From: Paucimonas lemoignei
GTDB taxonomy: Bacteria; Pseudomonadota; Gammaproteobacteria; Burkholderiales; Burkholderiaceae_D
Assembly (NCBI RefSeq): GCF_004342585.1
Contig: NZ_SLZQ01000004.1
Location: 186,001 to 250,000, forward strand
DNA: 64,000 bases
Reading direction: 5' to 3'
Part shown: positions 9,645 through 16,825 of the stretch, one piece after another
How the letters are laid out: the number at the start of each line of letters is the position of its first letter
Position numbering within the stretch: position 1 is the stretch's first letter
Made by a program: the position numbers and the translations under genes
Notes under the pieces: generated by a model
What the model was told of the DNA's origin: nothing
What the model saw: the letters and a program-made list of their open reading frames with translations, nothing else
Database searches by the model: none

Positions 9645-9878
9645 CTATTCCACCACGCCCTGCTCGCGCAGCCATTGCACCAGTTGCTGCAAGCCTGCCT
9701 GGTTGATCGTGATTTCGCTGGAAACGAGATCCTGGCCATCCGTGTCTTCACGAATCTGGATGCCCACGGACTTGCCGCTTTCCCCATGCAGCGTCACGAC
9801 CAGTTTTTCATTGCCGATGGCGGAAGCATTCTGGATTACCGCCTGGCCGGAATCCGATGCCTGGAATGTCGATTGCAT
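9645..9878 (-). CDS. Small hypothetical protein
   Basis: 77 residues, no membrane segment and no recognised domain. It is acidic with a C-terminal amphipathic helix (LQQLVQWLREQGVVE). AAAGGAG, which begins within the stop region of the upstream leftward gene, serves as its ribosome site 5 bases before the ATG. It therefore looks like the second gene of a two-gene operon. The function is unknown. Confidence 0.65.
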   Translation of the reverse strand: MQSTFQASDSGQAVIQNASAIGNEKLVVTLHGESGKSVGIQIREDTDGQDLVSSEITINQAGLQQLVQWLREQGVVE

Positions 9879-9890
9879 GGCAACTCCTTT

Positions 9891-10106
9891 TCATTCATCC
9901 ATGCCATTCAAGGATTCGATATCGCCGATGGCTAGCTTCAGCATCAAATCCGGCTTGGCTTCCTTGAAAGGAATGCCGGTTGCCATGGCGTCGGGAAAAG
10001 CCTTTTTCATCAGGCCATTCTGAAAAATAAAATACTCTCCATGATCGTATTCGATCGTGTAAGTCAATTGCTTTCCGGTGCGGCGCTTGTATTCTTCAAT
10101 AGGCAT
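9891..10106 (-). CDS. Small hypothetical protein
   Basis: 71 residues starting MPIEEYKRRTGK. GGAG lies 7 bases before this ATG, which is why it was preferred to an ATG 33 bases upstream that has no such site. The protein contains YTIEYDHGEYFIFQNG, a predicted beta hairpin, and no known catalytic pattern. Its stop codon is 12 bases from the next leftward gene, so both are likely co-transcribed. The function is unknown. Confidence 0.65.
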   Translation of the reverse strand: MPIEEYKRRTGKQLTYTIEYDHGEYFIFQNGLMKKAFPDAMATGIPFKEAKPDLMLKLAIGDIESLNGMDE

Positions 10107-10222
10107 GGTGCTTCTCCATGTACGATGACCATCCATCATTGTTTATAGCGCTTACGCTAGCATGGCTTGCCGAATCGTGAAGCGCGTTTAGTCAAAGATG
10201 ATTTTTTTCCACGGAGGTTGCC

Positions 10223-10465
10223 ATGCCTTTGGAAATAATCGATGAATATGAAATCGAGTATGAGGGCGTACTCCTGCCGCAGCACGAGGGCTGGGGCGCC
10301 TATGTCACCGTGTATGGCCCCTCGCACAATCCCATGCACATGAATGCGATTTATCCGCGTCACCATGTCTCGTTTGAAAAAATTTTTCCTAACGAACAGT
10401 TAGCCGAGGCGGAAGCGCGTCGGGTCGCGCTGGAGCTGGTGCATCACCATCGTCGTCCGGCCTGA
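10223..10465 (+). CDS. Small hypothetical protein
   Basis: 80 residues. A strong GGAGG lies 6 bases before the ATG. The protein opens with strand-like MPLEIIDEYEIEYEG and contains QHEGWGAYVTVYGPS, with a His-rich tail (VHHHRRPA). It is transcribed divergently from the two small genes to its left. No family is recognised. Confidence 0.65.
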   Translation: MPLEIIDEYEIEYEGVLLPQHEGWGAYVTVYGPSHNPMHMNAIYPRHHVSFEKIFPNEQLAEAEARRVALELVHHHRRPA

Positions 10466-10573
10466 CGCTTTGCCGCTCAACACCGTCACGGAGAGGCTTT
10501 GCTGAGGAAAGGAACGATTGCGCTGTTTATCGGCCTAAATCCTTTATCACTCCCAGCCTAATTGGAGATGGAT

Positions 10574-10915
10574 ATGAGCGTGTCGAAACTGCAGAAGGAA
10601 GCATGGCACCCCTATTTTGACGCCATGTCGCGGATGTTAACCGGCAAAACCGCAGAGATTGCCGTGGATTCCTTGAAGCTCGGTCATCAGATCGAAGCGG
10701 AATGGCTGCCCTTGTACGGCCTTGTCTATGATCCGAAAAGCGATGTGTTCGAAGTAGTGATGGAAGGACTGGACCACATGATCCGTCATCCGCAGGAAGT
10801 GTACATCGACATCGACGCCACCGGCTTGAACAGCGTAGAGGTGGTGGATGAAGACGATGTGCACCAGATCATCAGTCTGCGTTCACCCCTGATGCTGCCG
10901 CAATCGCTGCACTGA
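10574..10915 (+). CDS. DUF5335-like protein
   Basis: About 113 residues, soluble. The opening LQKEAWHPYFDAMSRML and the central GHQIEAEWLPLYGLVYDPKS resemble the small DUF5335 family, whose function is unknown; members often sit near stress or poorly characterised genes. The ATG at 10574 was chosen because GGAG sits 6 bases upstream; in-frame TTG and ATG codons 12 and 6 bases earlier overlap that site. The C-terminal half is acidic (DATGLNSVEVVDEDD). Confidence 0.65.
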   Translation: MSVSKLQKEAWHPYFDAMSRMLTGKTAEIAVDSLKLGHQIEAEWLPLYGLVYDPKSDVFEVVMEGLDHMIRHPQEVYIDIDATGLNSVEVVDEDDVHQIISLRSPLMLPQSLH

Positions 10916-10959
10916 CGAGAAGCCTCGTTAGCCGCCCGCAGGCCAGATGCATGAATTGA

Positions 10960-11004
10960 GCGGCAGGGTGGACAAACAGGCCTTGCCGCTGCCCACCCTG
11001 CCGC
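10960..11004. terminator. Long hairpin between convergent genes, no U tract
   Basis: GCGGCAGGGTGG and CCACCCTGCCGC pair perfectly over 12 bp with a 21-base loop. It lies between the rightward DUF5335-like gene and the leftward dehydrogenase, so it could end transcription from both sides. No T run flanks it on either strand. Confidence 0.45.
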
Positions 11005-11024
11005 CGTCCAGCCCTAACTCACAC

Positions 11025-12191
11025 TTAGGGCTTCAGCACGACCTTGATGCATTCATCCTGCTTGTTCTTGAAGAGATCGTAGCCGTGCGGCGCCTCGTCC
11101 AGCGGCAAATGATGCGTGATGATGCAGGTGGTATCGATCTCGCCCTTCTGGATCCGTTCCAGCAAGGGTTGCATGTAACGCTGCACATGCGTCTGGCCGG
11201 TCTTGATGGTCAGCGAGCGGTTCATCACCGAGCCGAACGGCACCTTGTCGATCAAGCCGCCATATACGCCGGGCACCGATACCGTGCCGCCGTTGCGGCA
11301 TGCCATCATGGCTTCGCGCAGCGCGATGGGCCGGTCGGACTCCATCCTTACCGCCTGCTTGATCGTGTCATACGCGCCCACCATGCCGACGCCATGCGCT
11401 TCCATGCCGACGGCGTCGATGCAGGCATCCGGGCCGCGTCCGCCAGTCAGCTGCTTCAAGGCTTCTAGCACGCTGACCTCTTCGTAATTGAGCGTTTCGG
11501 CACGCAGCTTTTTGGCCATGCGCAAACGTTCAGGGAAACGGTCGATGGCGATCACGCGTTCCGCCCCCTGCACGAAGGCGCTCTGGATGGCGAACAAGCC
11601 GACCGGGCCGCAACCCCAGATCGCCACGACATCGCCCGGCTCGATACTGCAATTTTCCGCCGCCATCCAGCCGGTCGGCAAAATATCGGACAGGAAGAGC
11701 ACCTGGTCGTCGCTCATGTCATTCGGCACCTTGAAGCAGCCGACATCGGCATAGGGCACGCGCACATATTCCGCCTGGCCGCCTGCATAGCCGCCGGTCA
11801 GATGCGAGTAGCCGAAAATGCCGGCCGGTGAATGCCCCCACATCTTTTCCGCCATCCAGGCATTGGGATTGGAGTTCTCGCACAGCGAATACAGCTTTTC
11901 CTCGCAGCTCAGGCAATGACCGCACGAGATGGTAAACGGCACCACCACGCGGTCGCCGATTTTCAGGTTGGTGACAGCGCTGCCGAGCTCGACCACTTCG
12001 CCCATGAATTCGTGGCCGAGGATGTCGCCCTTTTCCATGGTCGGCACATAGCCGTCCAGCAGATGCAGGTCGGAGCCGCAGATCGCCGTGGAGGTGATCT
12101 TCAGGATCGCATCGCGCGGATTGAGGATGGTCGGGTCGGGAACGTTATCGACTTGCAGCTTGTTCTTGCCATGCCAGACATTTGCTTTCAT
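11025..12191 (-). CDS. Zinc-dependent alcohol dehydrogenase (formaldehyde dehydrogenase-like)
   Basis: A 388-residue medium-chain dehydrogenase predicted to oxidise an alcohol or aldehyde with NAD. Catalytic zinc ligands are seen in [10 protein letters not shown] and [12 protein letters not shown]. The structural zinc lobe is the four-Cys cluster in [15 protein letters not shown]. The nucleotide fold is GCGPVGLFA followed by [11 protein letters not shown]. The insertion [21 protein letters not shown] is typical of the glutathione-independent formaldehyde dehydrogenase-like branch. GGAGAACCGGG precedes the ATG. Its first codon overlaps the stop of the upstream SRPBCC gene (ATGA), so the two are probably translationally coupled. 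The exact substrate is not known. Confidence 0.88.
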   Translation of the reverse strand: MKANVWHGKNKLQVDNVPDPTILNPRDAILKITSTAICGSDLHLLDGYVPTMEKGDILGHEFMGEVVELGSAVTNLKIGDRVVVPFTISCGHCLSCEEKLYSLCENSNPNAWMAEKMWGHSPAGIFGYSHLTGGYAGGQAEYVRVPYADVGCFKVPNDMSDDQVLFLSDILPTGWMAAENCSIEPGDVVAIWGCGPVGLFAIQSAFVQGAERVIAIDRFPERLRMAKKLRAETLNYEEVSVLEALKQLTGGRGPDACIDAVGMEAHGVGMVGAYDTIKQAVRMESDRPIALREAMMACRNGGTVSVPGVYGGLIDKVPFGSVMNRSLTIKTGQTHVQRYMQPLLERIQKGEIDTTCIITHHLPLDEAPHGYDLFKNKQDECIKVVLKP

Positions 12192-13297
12192 CCCGGTTCT
12201 CCCTGTTTGAACAATAAACGCGTGATCATGCTGCGCGGCCCTGACGGCTGGCCGACCGTGGTCGGAATCTCGCCGGTTTCCATCAATTGCTTGAAGCGCC
12301 GGAGGTCCTGGTCGATTTGCAGTTCCGGCTCTTCGCCAAAGAGTTTCGCCAGGACTGACCAGGCCTTGCCCCCCGGCGGGCTATACAGCAGGTCGATCCG
12401 GATCACGGTGCCGCGCCCGCCGGCACCCCGCTCAAATCGCACCGTGCCGGCATTTTCAATGTCGGCGCCTTCCAGCGAATGCCAGGCCAATAGTTCACCC
12501 GGATGGTCTACCGTGATTTCGGCATCCCATTCGACGGTCGTGCCGCCCGGCGCCTTCGCGCGCCAGTGTGACTTGGTATCGCCAGTCACACTGACCTCTT
12601 CCAGGTGCTTCATGAAACGCGGGAAATTCTGGAAGTCACGCCAGAAGCGGTAGCATTCTTCCGGCGACTTGTTGACCGTGATGCTCTTCTGGACATCTAC
12701 TTCGCCCGGCTTGGTGGTTTGCACGACCGACATGCTGGATTGGCGCGCTTCGCGCTTCTCGCGCATGCTGGACATGACGTCGAGCACGGTGATGCCGGCG
12801 ACGATGGCGGTGGCCATGCCGATGCGCTGGCGGCGCTTACGGTGGAAGCGGCTGGTCGTCTGCGCCGCCACGCCGAGCAGCGCCAGATCCATGATGTCGC
12901 CCGCCACGCGCGACCATAGCCAGTTGCCCTGCTGGCGCGGCTGGCTCAGGATGCCGGCGCCGCTGGCAATCTCGCGCAAGCCGACCGCGCGCAAGAGCAT
13001 GGGATGTTCATCGACGCCGGCGGCGCGCGACACTGCGCGCGGCGCCAGCAACTGGGCAACACCGAGTCCGATACTGAGCCACCCCAAGCCCTTTGCCAGA
13101 TTCGCAGCGCTGCTATGCCGTTGTTGCGGACGCGAACGGGCGCTGCCGGCAGAACGGCCATACGAGGCGACACCGGAAAACGCTTGCTCGTCATGCTGTG
13201 CCGACGCGGGGGCCAGCGGCGTATTGGGTGGGTTGTAGAGGGCTGGGGCTTGGCGTGGCGCAGCAGCTTGCCCCGCTGAATTCAGTGTTGACTCCAT
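12188..13297 (-). CDS. SRPBCC (cyclase/dehydrase) protein with N-terminal membrane region
   Basis: 369 residues. A Pro/Ala-rich N-terminus precedes two to four hydrophobic segments ([40 protein letters not shown]). A C-terminal SRPBCC or START-like domain begins at [21 protein letters not shown], which resembles polyketide cyclase/dehydrase proteins that bind small hydrophobic ligands. The start ATG at 13295-13297 has GGAGAG upstream; an earlier in-frame start lacks one. It overlaps the dehydrogenase by 4 bases. Pairing of such a protein with a zinc dehydrogenase suggests a shared pathway, but no substrate is evident. Confidence 0.75.
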   Translation of the reverse strand: MESTLNSAGQAAAPRQAPALYNPPNTPLAPASAQHDEQAFSGVASYGRSAGSARSRPQQRHSSAANLAKGLGWLSIGLGVAQLLAPRAVSRAAGVDEHPMLLRAVGLREIASGAGILSQPRQQGNWLWSRVAGDIMDLALLGVAAQTTSRFHRKRRQRIGMATAIVAGITVLDVMSSMREKREARQSSMSVVQTTKPGEVDVQKSITVNKSPEECYRFWRDFQNFPRFMKHLEEVSVTGDTKSHWRAKAPGGTTVEWDAEITVDHPGELLAWHSLEGADIENAGTVRFERGAGGRGTVIRIDLLYSPPGGKAWSVLAKLFGEEPELQIDQDLRRFKQLMETGEIPTTVGQPSGPRSMITRLLFKQGEPG

Positions 13298-13440
13298 AAG
13301 TCTCTCCATTGTGCGTGGCGGAAATGACAACAAATTTGATAATTAGGGTGTCATGCCAGACTGGAGTTCCCGCTTACCGCAATGCAGACTTGCGCGGCTT
13401 ATACTTGCGCCTACGCGCTTTCCAAAAATGAATCTTGCCG

Positions 13441-13761
13441 ATGAAACTTGCTAATCTCTTCGAAAATATTCCTCAGCAACTTCCCGAAGAAGTCGTGGAA
13501 ATGCTGGCCGGCTCCGGGCAGGTGCGTATCGAACGTATCGTGTCGCATGGCCACTCCTCGCCTGCCGGCTATTGGTATGACCAGGACCAGCATGAGTGGG
13601 TGGTGCTGTTGAAGGGACAGGCAAGCCTGTCGATCGATGGCCGCGATGAACCGCTGCACCTGTCGCCGGGCGACTATGTGAATATCCCGGCGCATGTGCG
13701 CCATCGGGTCGAGTCGACCAGCACCAGTGAAGAGACGGTGTGGCTGGCCGTTTTCTATTAG
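13441..13761 (+). CDS. Cupin-domain protein
   Basis: 106 residues forming one small cupin barrel. Motif 1 is seen around YWYDQDQHEWVVLLKGQASL and motif 2 in LSPGDYVNIPAHVRHRVEST. The His and Glu residues expected for metal binding are partly present (HEW, HVRHRV). Such single-domain cupins are diverse: isomerases, dioxygenases or binding proteins. A TTG 6 bases upstream is an alternative start; neither has a strong ribosome site. It is transcribed away from the SRPBCC gene. Confidence 0.75.
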   Translation: MKLANLFENIPQQLPEEVVEMLAGSGQVRIERIVSHGHSSPAGYWYDQDQHEWVVLLKGQASLSIDGRDEPLHLSPGDYVNIPAHVRHRVESTSTSEETVWLAVFY

Positions 13762-13841
13762 CCGGCTTTGTGAGTGTACATCTACAAAAAGCGGCGGCTG
13801 CATGCGACAATCGCAGCCATTGTTTCAGCTGAGCAATCACT

Positions 13842-14294
13842 ATGCAACGCGACACTCTGGTTCATTGCCATCCTGACGACCTTCCCTGGGTACCCTGGGC
13901 TTTGCCGGGCGCAGAGTTCAAGCTGCTGCATGCCGACCCGGATAGCGGCCGGTTCTCGCTGATGATCAGAATGGCGCCCGGCGTTGACGCGCCGAAGCAT
14001 CGCCATGTCGGCGCGGTGGAAGGCTGCGTGCTGGCGGGCGGCTTTTACTACGATGACCAGCCGGATGTGTGGTTCGGGGCGGGCTGCTATCTGCTGGAGC
14101 GCGAAGGCGCCGAGCATAGGCCTGTAACACCGCAGGGCGCGGAAATGTTCGCGGTCTATCACGGCCCGGTGGAAGGTCTGGATGCGCAAGGCAATGTCAC
14201 CGGCCGCATCGACTGCCGCTGGCACATGAAAGCCTGGCGACTGCGCATGGCACAGGCGCGCCGCCACAGCGAAAAACCCAAGGCCGGCACATGA
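13842..14294 (+). CDS. Cupin-domain protein, dioxygenase-like
   Basis: 150 residues with a cupin fold. APKHRHVGAVEGCVLAGGFYY gives the first motif, with His ligands in KHRHVG; AEHRPVTPQGAEMFAVYHG gives the second. It resembles proteins annotated as 2,4'-dihydroxyacetophenone dioxygenase-like or ChrR-like cupins, but the substrate is not assignable here. Its stop overlaps the start of the AsmA-like gene (ATGA), so the two are probably coupled. Only a weak ribosome site precedes it. Confidence 0.75.
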   Translation: MQRDTLVHCHPDDLPWVPWALPGAEFKLLHADPDSGRFSLMIRMAPGVDAPKHRHVGAVEGCVLAGGFYYDDQPDVWFGAGCYLLEREGAEHRPVTPQGAEMFAVYHGPVEGLDAQGNVTGRIDCRWHMKAWRLRMAQARRHSEKPKAGT

Positions 14295-15418
14295 GCGGCA
14301 CGGGCGGCATGCGTCAAAGGCGGCTTGCTCGCTTCGCCGCCATTACCCTGGTGGTGCTGCTGGTGCTGGCGGGGGCTGGATTTTTCGGCTTGCGCTATGC
14401 CACCTCGCTCCTGAAATCCCAGGTCGAAGCGGCGCTCGGAGAAAATAGCCAGGTCGGCGCCATCCATGTCGGCTGGTCCGCCATCGAAGTGCAAGACTTG
14501 CGCATCCGCGCGCCGCGCGACTGGCCCGCTCAGGAAACCTTGCATGCCGCCCGCATCGTCATCGTGCCGGACTTGCGCGGCCTCCTATCGGACCGTTCGC
14601 ATATCAAGATCCATAGCATCACCATCGACGATGCTTACCTGTCGGTGCTGCGCACCCGCAATGGCCGCTTGCGCCTCTTGCCCAGCCTGCTGGAAGCCAA
14701 AAAAGCGCCGGAAGAAAAAGGTGGCGGCAATGCCGTTGAGGTATCGATCGGCAAAATCGAATTGCGCGGCAGCCAGGTGGAATTTTATGACGCCAGCATC
14801 AAGCAGCCGGCGCACCGCATCCGCCTCGATGCCTTGCATGTCACGGCGGAGCAATTGAATGTGCCGAGCCTGAGCGGCCGCACCGAGGTACGGATTGATG
14901 GCATCGTGAAAGGCATAAAGCGCGACGGCAAACTGACCATCGTCGGCTGGCTGGAGATGACCAATAAAAATTCGAAACTGGACACCCGCCTGTCCGGTGT
15001 CGACTTATTGACGTTGCAGCCCTACCTCATCAAGGCAGCGGAGACGGGGGTCAAGCGCGGCACGCTCGACCTGCAATTGCAATCCACCGTGACCGCCAAC
15101 CGCTTGCATGCGCCCGGCAAGATTACGCTGATTGATCTGGAATTGAGTGAAAAAGGCGGAGGTTTCGGCACCTTCATGGGCTTGCCGCGTCAGGCGGTCG
15201 TTGCCGGATTAAAGGACCGCAACAACCGCATCACGGTCCAATTCACGCTGGAAGGCAGACTCGACGATCCCCGCTTTTCACTCAACGAGAGCTTTGCCAA
15301 AACGATAGGTGCGGCGACCGCAGGCTTGCTTGGCATTAGCATCGAAGGCTTGGCAAAGCAATTAGGCAATGCGCCGCAATCCATCGGCTCGGCACTGAAG
15401 AATCTGTTTGGCAAGTAG
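14291..15418 (+). CDS. AsmA/DUF748-like envelope protein
   Basis: 375 residues. One N-terminal membrane segment (FAAITLVVLLVLAGAGFFGL) is followed by a long periplasmic region. Recurrent strand-rich units such as VGWSAIEVQDLRIRAP and ITIDDAYLSVLRTRNGRLRL resemble the DUF748 and AsmA-like families, whose larger members form bridge-like phospholipid carriers between membranes. This one is short. A basic N-terminus (RQRRLARFA) suggests type II topology. It overlaps the upstream cupin gene by 4 bases, an odd partnership. No ligand is known. Confidence 0.7.
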   Translation: MSGTGGMRQRRLARFAAITLVVLLVLAGAGFFGLRYATSLLKSQVEAALGENSQVGAIHVGWSAIEVQDLRIRAPRDWPAQETLHAARIVIVPDLRGLLSDRSHIKIHSITIDDAYLSVLRTRNGRLRLLPSLLEAKKAPEEKGGGNAVEVSIGKIELRGSQVEFYDASIKQPAHRIRLDALHVTAEQLNVPSLSGRTEVRIDGIVKGIKRDGKLTIVGWLEMTNKNSKLDTRLSGVDLLTLQPYLIKAAETGVKRGTLDLQLQSTVTANRLHAPGKITLIDLELSEKGGGFGTFMGLPRQAVVAGLKDRNNRITVQFTLEGRLDDPRFSLNESFAKTIGAATAGLLGISIEGLAKQLGNAPQSIGSALKNLFGK

Positions 15419-15498
15419 CGTCGGCTATTGCCCAAAAGGCTTAGAACTTTCCACTTATGCATGACTCCATTGGTTTTGACCCGTATGGAGACAGCATC

Positions 15499-16131
15499 AT
15501 GGATAGCACTCAAGATACCCAAGGGGCGCAAGACAATCTGCAGCAATTGGGCGGCCTCCGCGTAGCGGTACTCCTTACCGATGGCTTCGAGCAAGTCGAA
15601 CTTACCGGCCCGCGCGAAGCACTGGAGCGAGCCGGCGCCAGCGTCAGCTTGATTTCGACGCATCTGGGGCAAGTACATGGCTTGCATCATGTCGACAAGG
15701 GCGATGCCTTTGATGTCGACCTGACCTTCGATGACGCCGAACCTGAGGATTTCGATGCCGTACTCTTGCCCGGTGGTGTCGTCAATGCCGACCAGATCCG
15801 CATTTCCCCGCAAGCCCAGCAATTCGTCCGCCGCATTCAGGATGAAGGCAAGATCATTGCCGTCATTTGCCACGGCGCCTGGCTGCTGGTATCGGCGGGA
15901 CTGGTGAAAGGCCGCACGCTCACCAGCTGGCCGACGCTGCAAGACGATATCAACAATGCCGGCGGCCACTGGGTCAACCAGCAAGTCGCGGAAGACGGCA
16001 ACTGGATCAGCAGCCGCCGTCCGGGCGACATTCCCGCTTTCAATGAAAAACTGGTCGAACGGCTGAGCGAACGCATCAACCTGAGTGCGCGCGGCACTTC
16101 GGATCAGTTGCGGCCCGGCGCGACCAGCTGA
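15499..16131 (+). CDS. PfpI/DJ-1 family type 1 glutamine amidotransferase-like protein
   Basis: 210 residues with the DJ-1/PfpI fold. The nucleophile elbow is IAVICHGAWLL, with catalytic Cys followed by His. RVAVLLTDGFEQVELTGPREAL and AVLLPGGVVNADQIR match the family. Members act as proteases, glyoxalase III-type deglycases or chaperones; which applies here is not clear. The ATG at 15499 has GGAG 8 bases upstream; an in-frame ATG 42 bases earlier is less likely. A long hairpin follows the stop. Confidence 0.85.
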   Translation: MDSTQDTQGAQDNLQQLGGLRVAVLLTDGFEQVELTGPREALERAGASVSLISTHLGQVHGLHHVDKGDAFDVDLTFDDAEPEDFDAVLLPGGVVNADQIRISPQAQQFVRRIQDEGKIIAVICHGAWLLVSAGLVKGRTLTSWPTLQDDINNAGGHWVNQQVAEDGNWISSRRPGDIPAFNEKLVERLSERINLSARGTSDQLRPGATS

Positions 16132-16138
16132 CGCCTTA

Positions 16139-16182
16139 ACGGCTGGCCAAGCCTGGAGACCGATAGCCGCATGGCCAGCCGT
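16139..16182 (+). terminator. Long hairpin after the PfpI-like gene, no U tract
   Basis: ACGGCTGGCCA and TGGCCAGCCGT form a perfect 11-bp stem around a 22-base loop, starting 8 bases after the stop. No T run follows. Confidence 0.45.
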
Positions 16183-16373
16183 CCCGACTTGTTCCGCATG
16201 CATTGCGGCTCGCAGACAAAATCTGCACGGCTAGTCAAGTGCCAATTTCCGGTAATAGTTACAAGATCCGCCAGCCAAAAAACGCTACGATCCTGACATG
16301 GATCGGCGATGCGAGCTCAGGCGCGCCAGCGATCCACACTCACTCATCAGAATCAATCAGGGAGAAAAATAAC

Positions 16374-16727
16374 ATGACGTTTGTGGATGCGATCAAGACT
16401 TGCCTGTCGAAATATGCGGACTTCAATGGCCGTGCCTCACTGTCGGAATACTGGTGGTTTGTGCTGTTTATCGTTGCCGGCGGCTTTGCGATTTCCTTCG
16501 TCAGCGACTTGCTCGGCATGCTGTTTTCTCTCGCCACCCTGGTGCCGTCGATCGCGACGGCCGCACGTCGCCTGCACGATACCGACAAGAGCGGCTGGTT
16601 GCAGCTGATCGCGCTGATTCCCGTATTGGGATGGATCGCCGTCATTTACCTGCTGGTGCAACCGGCAAAAGAGCCGAACCGCTTTGGCATGGCGCCGGAA
16701 TTGACGCCCTTTAACAGCACCAACTGA
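16374..16727 (+). CDS. DUF805 family inner-membrane protein
   Basis: 117 residues. The N-terminus MTFVDAIKTCLSKYADFNGR followed by ASLSEYWWFVLF is diagnostic for DUF805, as are RRLHDTDKSGW and the C-terminal LLVQPAKEPNRFG. About three membrane helices are predicted. The function is unknown. GGGAGAAAAATAAC precedes the ATG; a longer in-frame extension is not supported. A T-run terminator follows. Confidence 0.85.
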   Translation: MTFVDAIKTCLSKYADFNGRASLSEYWWFVLFIVAGGFAISFVSDLLGMLFSLATLVPSIATAARRLHDTDKSGWLQLIALIPVLGWIAVIYLLVQPAKEPNRFGMAPELTPFNSTN

Positions 16728-16762
16728 ACTGAGGATTACCGTCTTCCTGGACTTGTCTCGTG

Positions 16763-16787
16763 GGGCGCCTGGCGGCGCTTCGTTTTT
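16763..16787 (+). terminator. Intrinsic terminator after the DUF805 gene
   Basis: GCGCC and GGCGC pair around loop TGGC, extended by two G-T wobble pairs. TTCGTTTTTATG follows, giving a five-T run. It lies between the DUF805 gene and the converging GGDEF/EAL gene. Confidence 0.6.
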
Positions 16788-16825
16788 ATGCCGCCGGCTT
16801 TTTTCCGCGCCCCGCTCTGCTGCAC

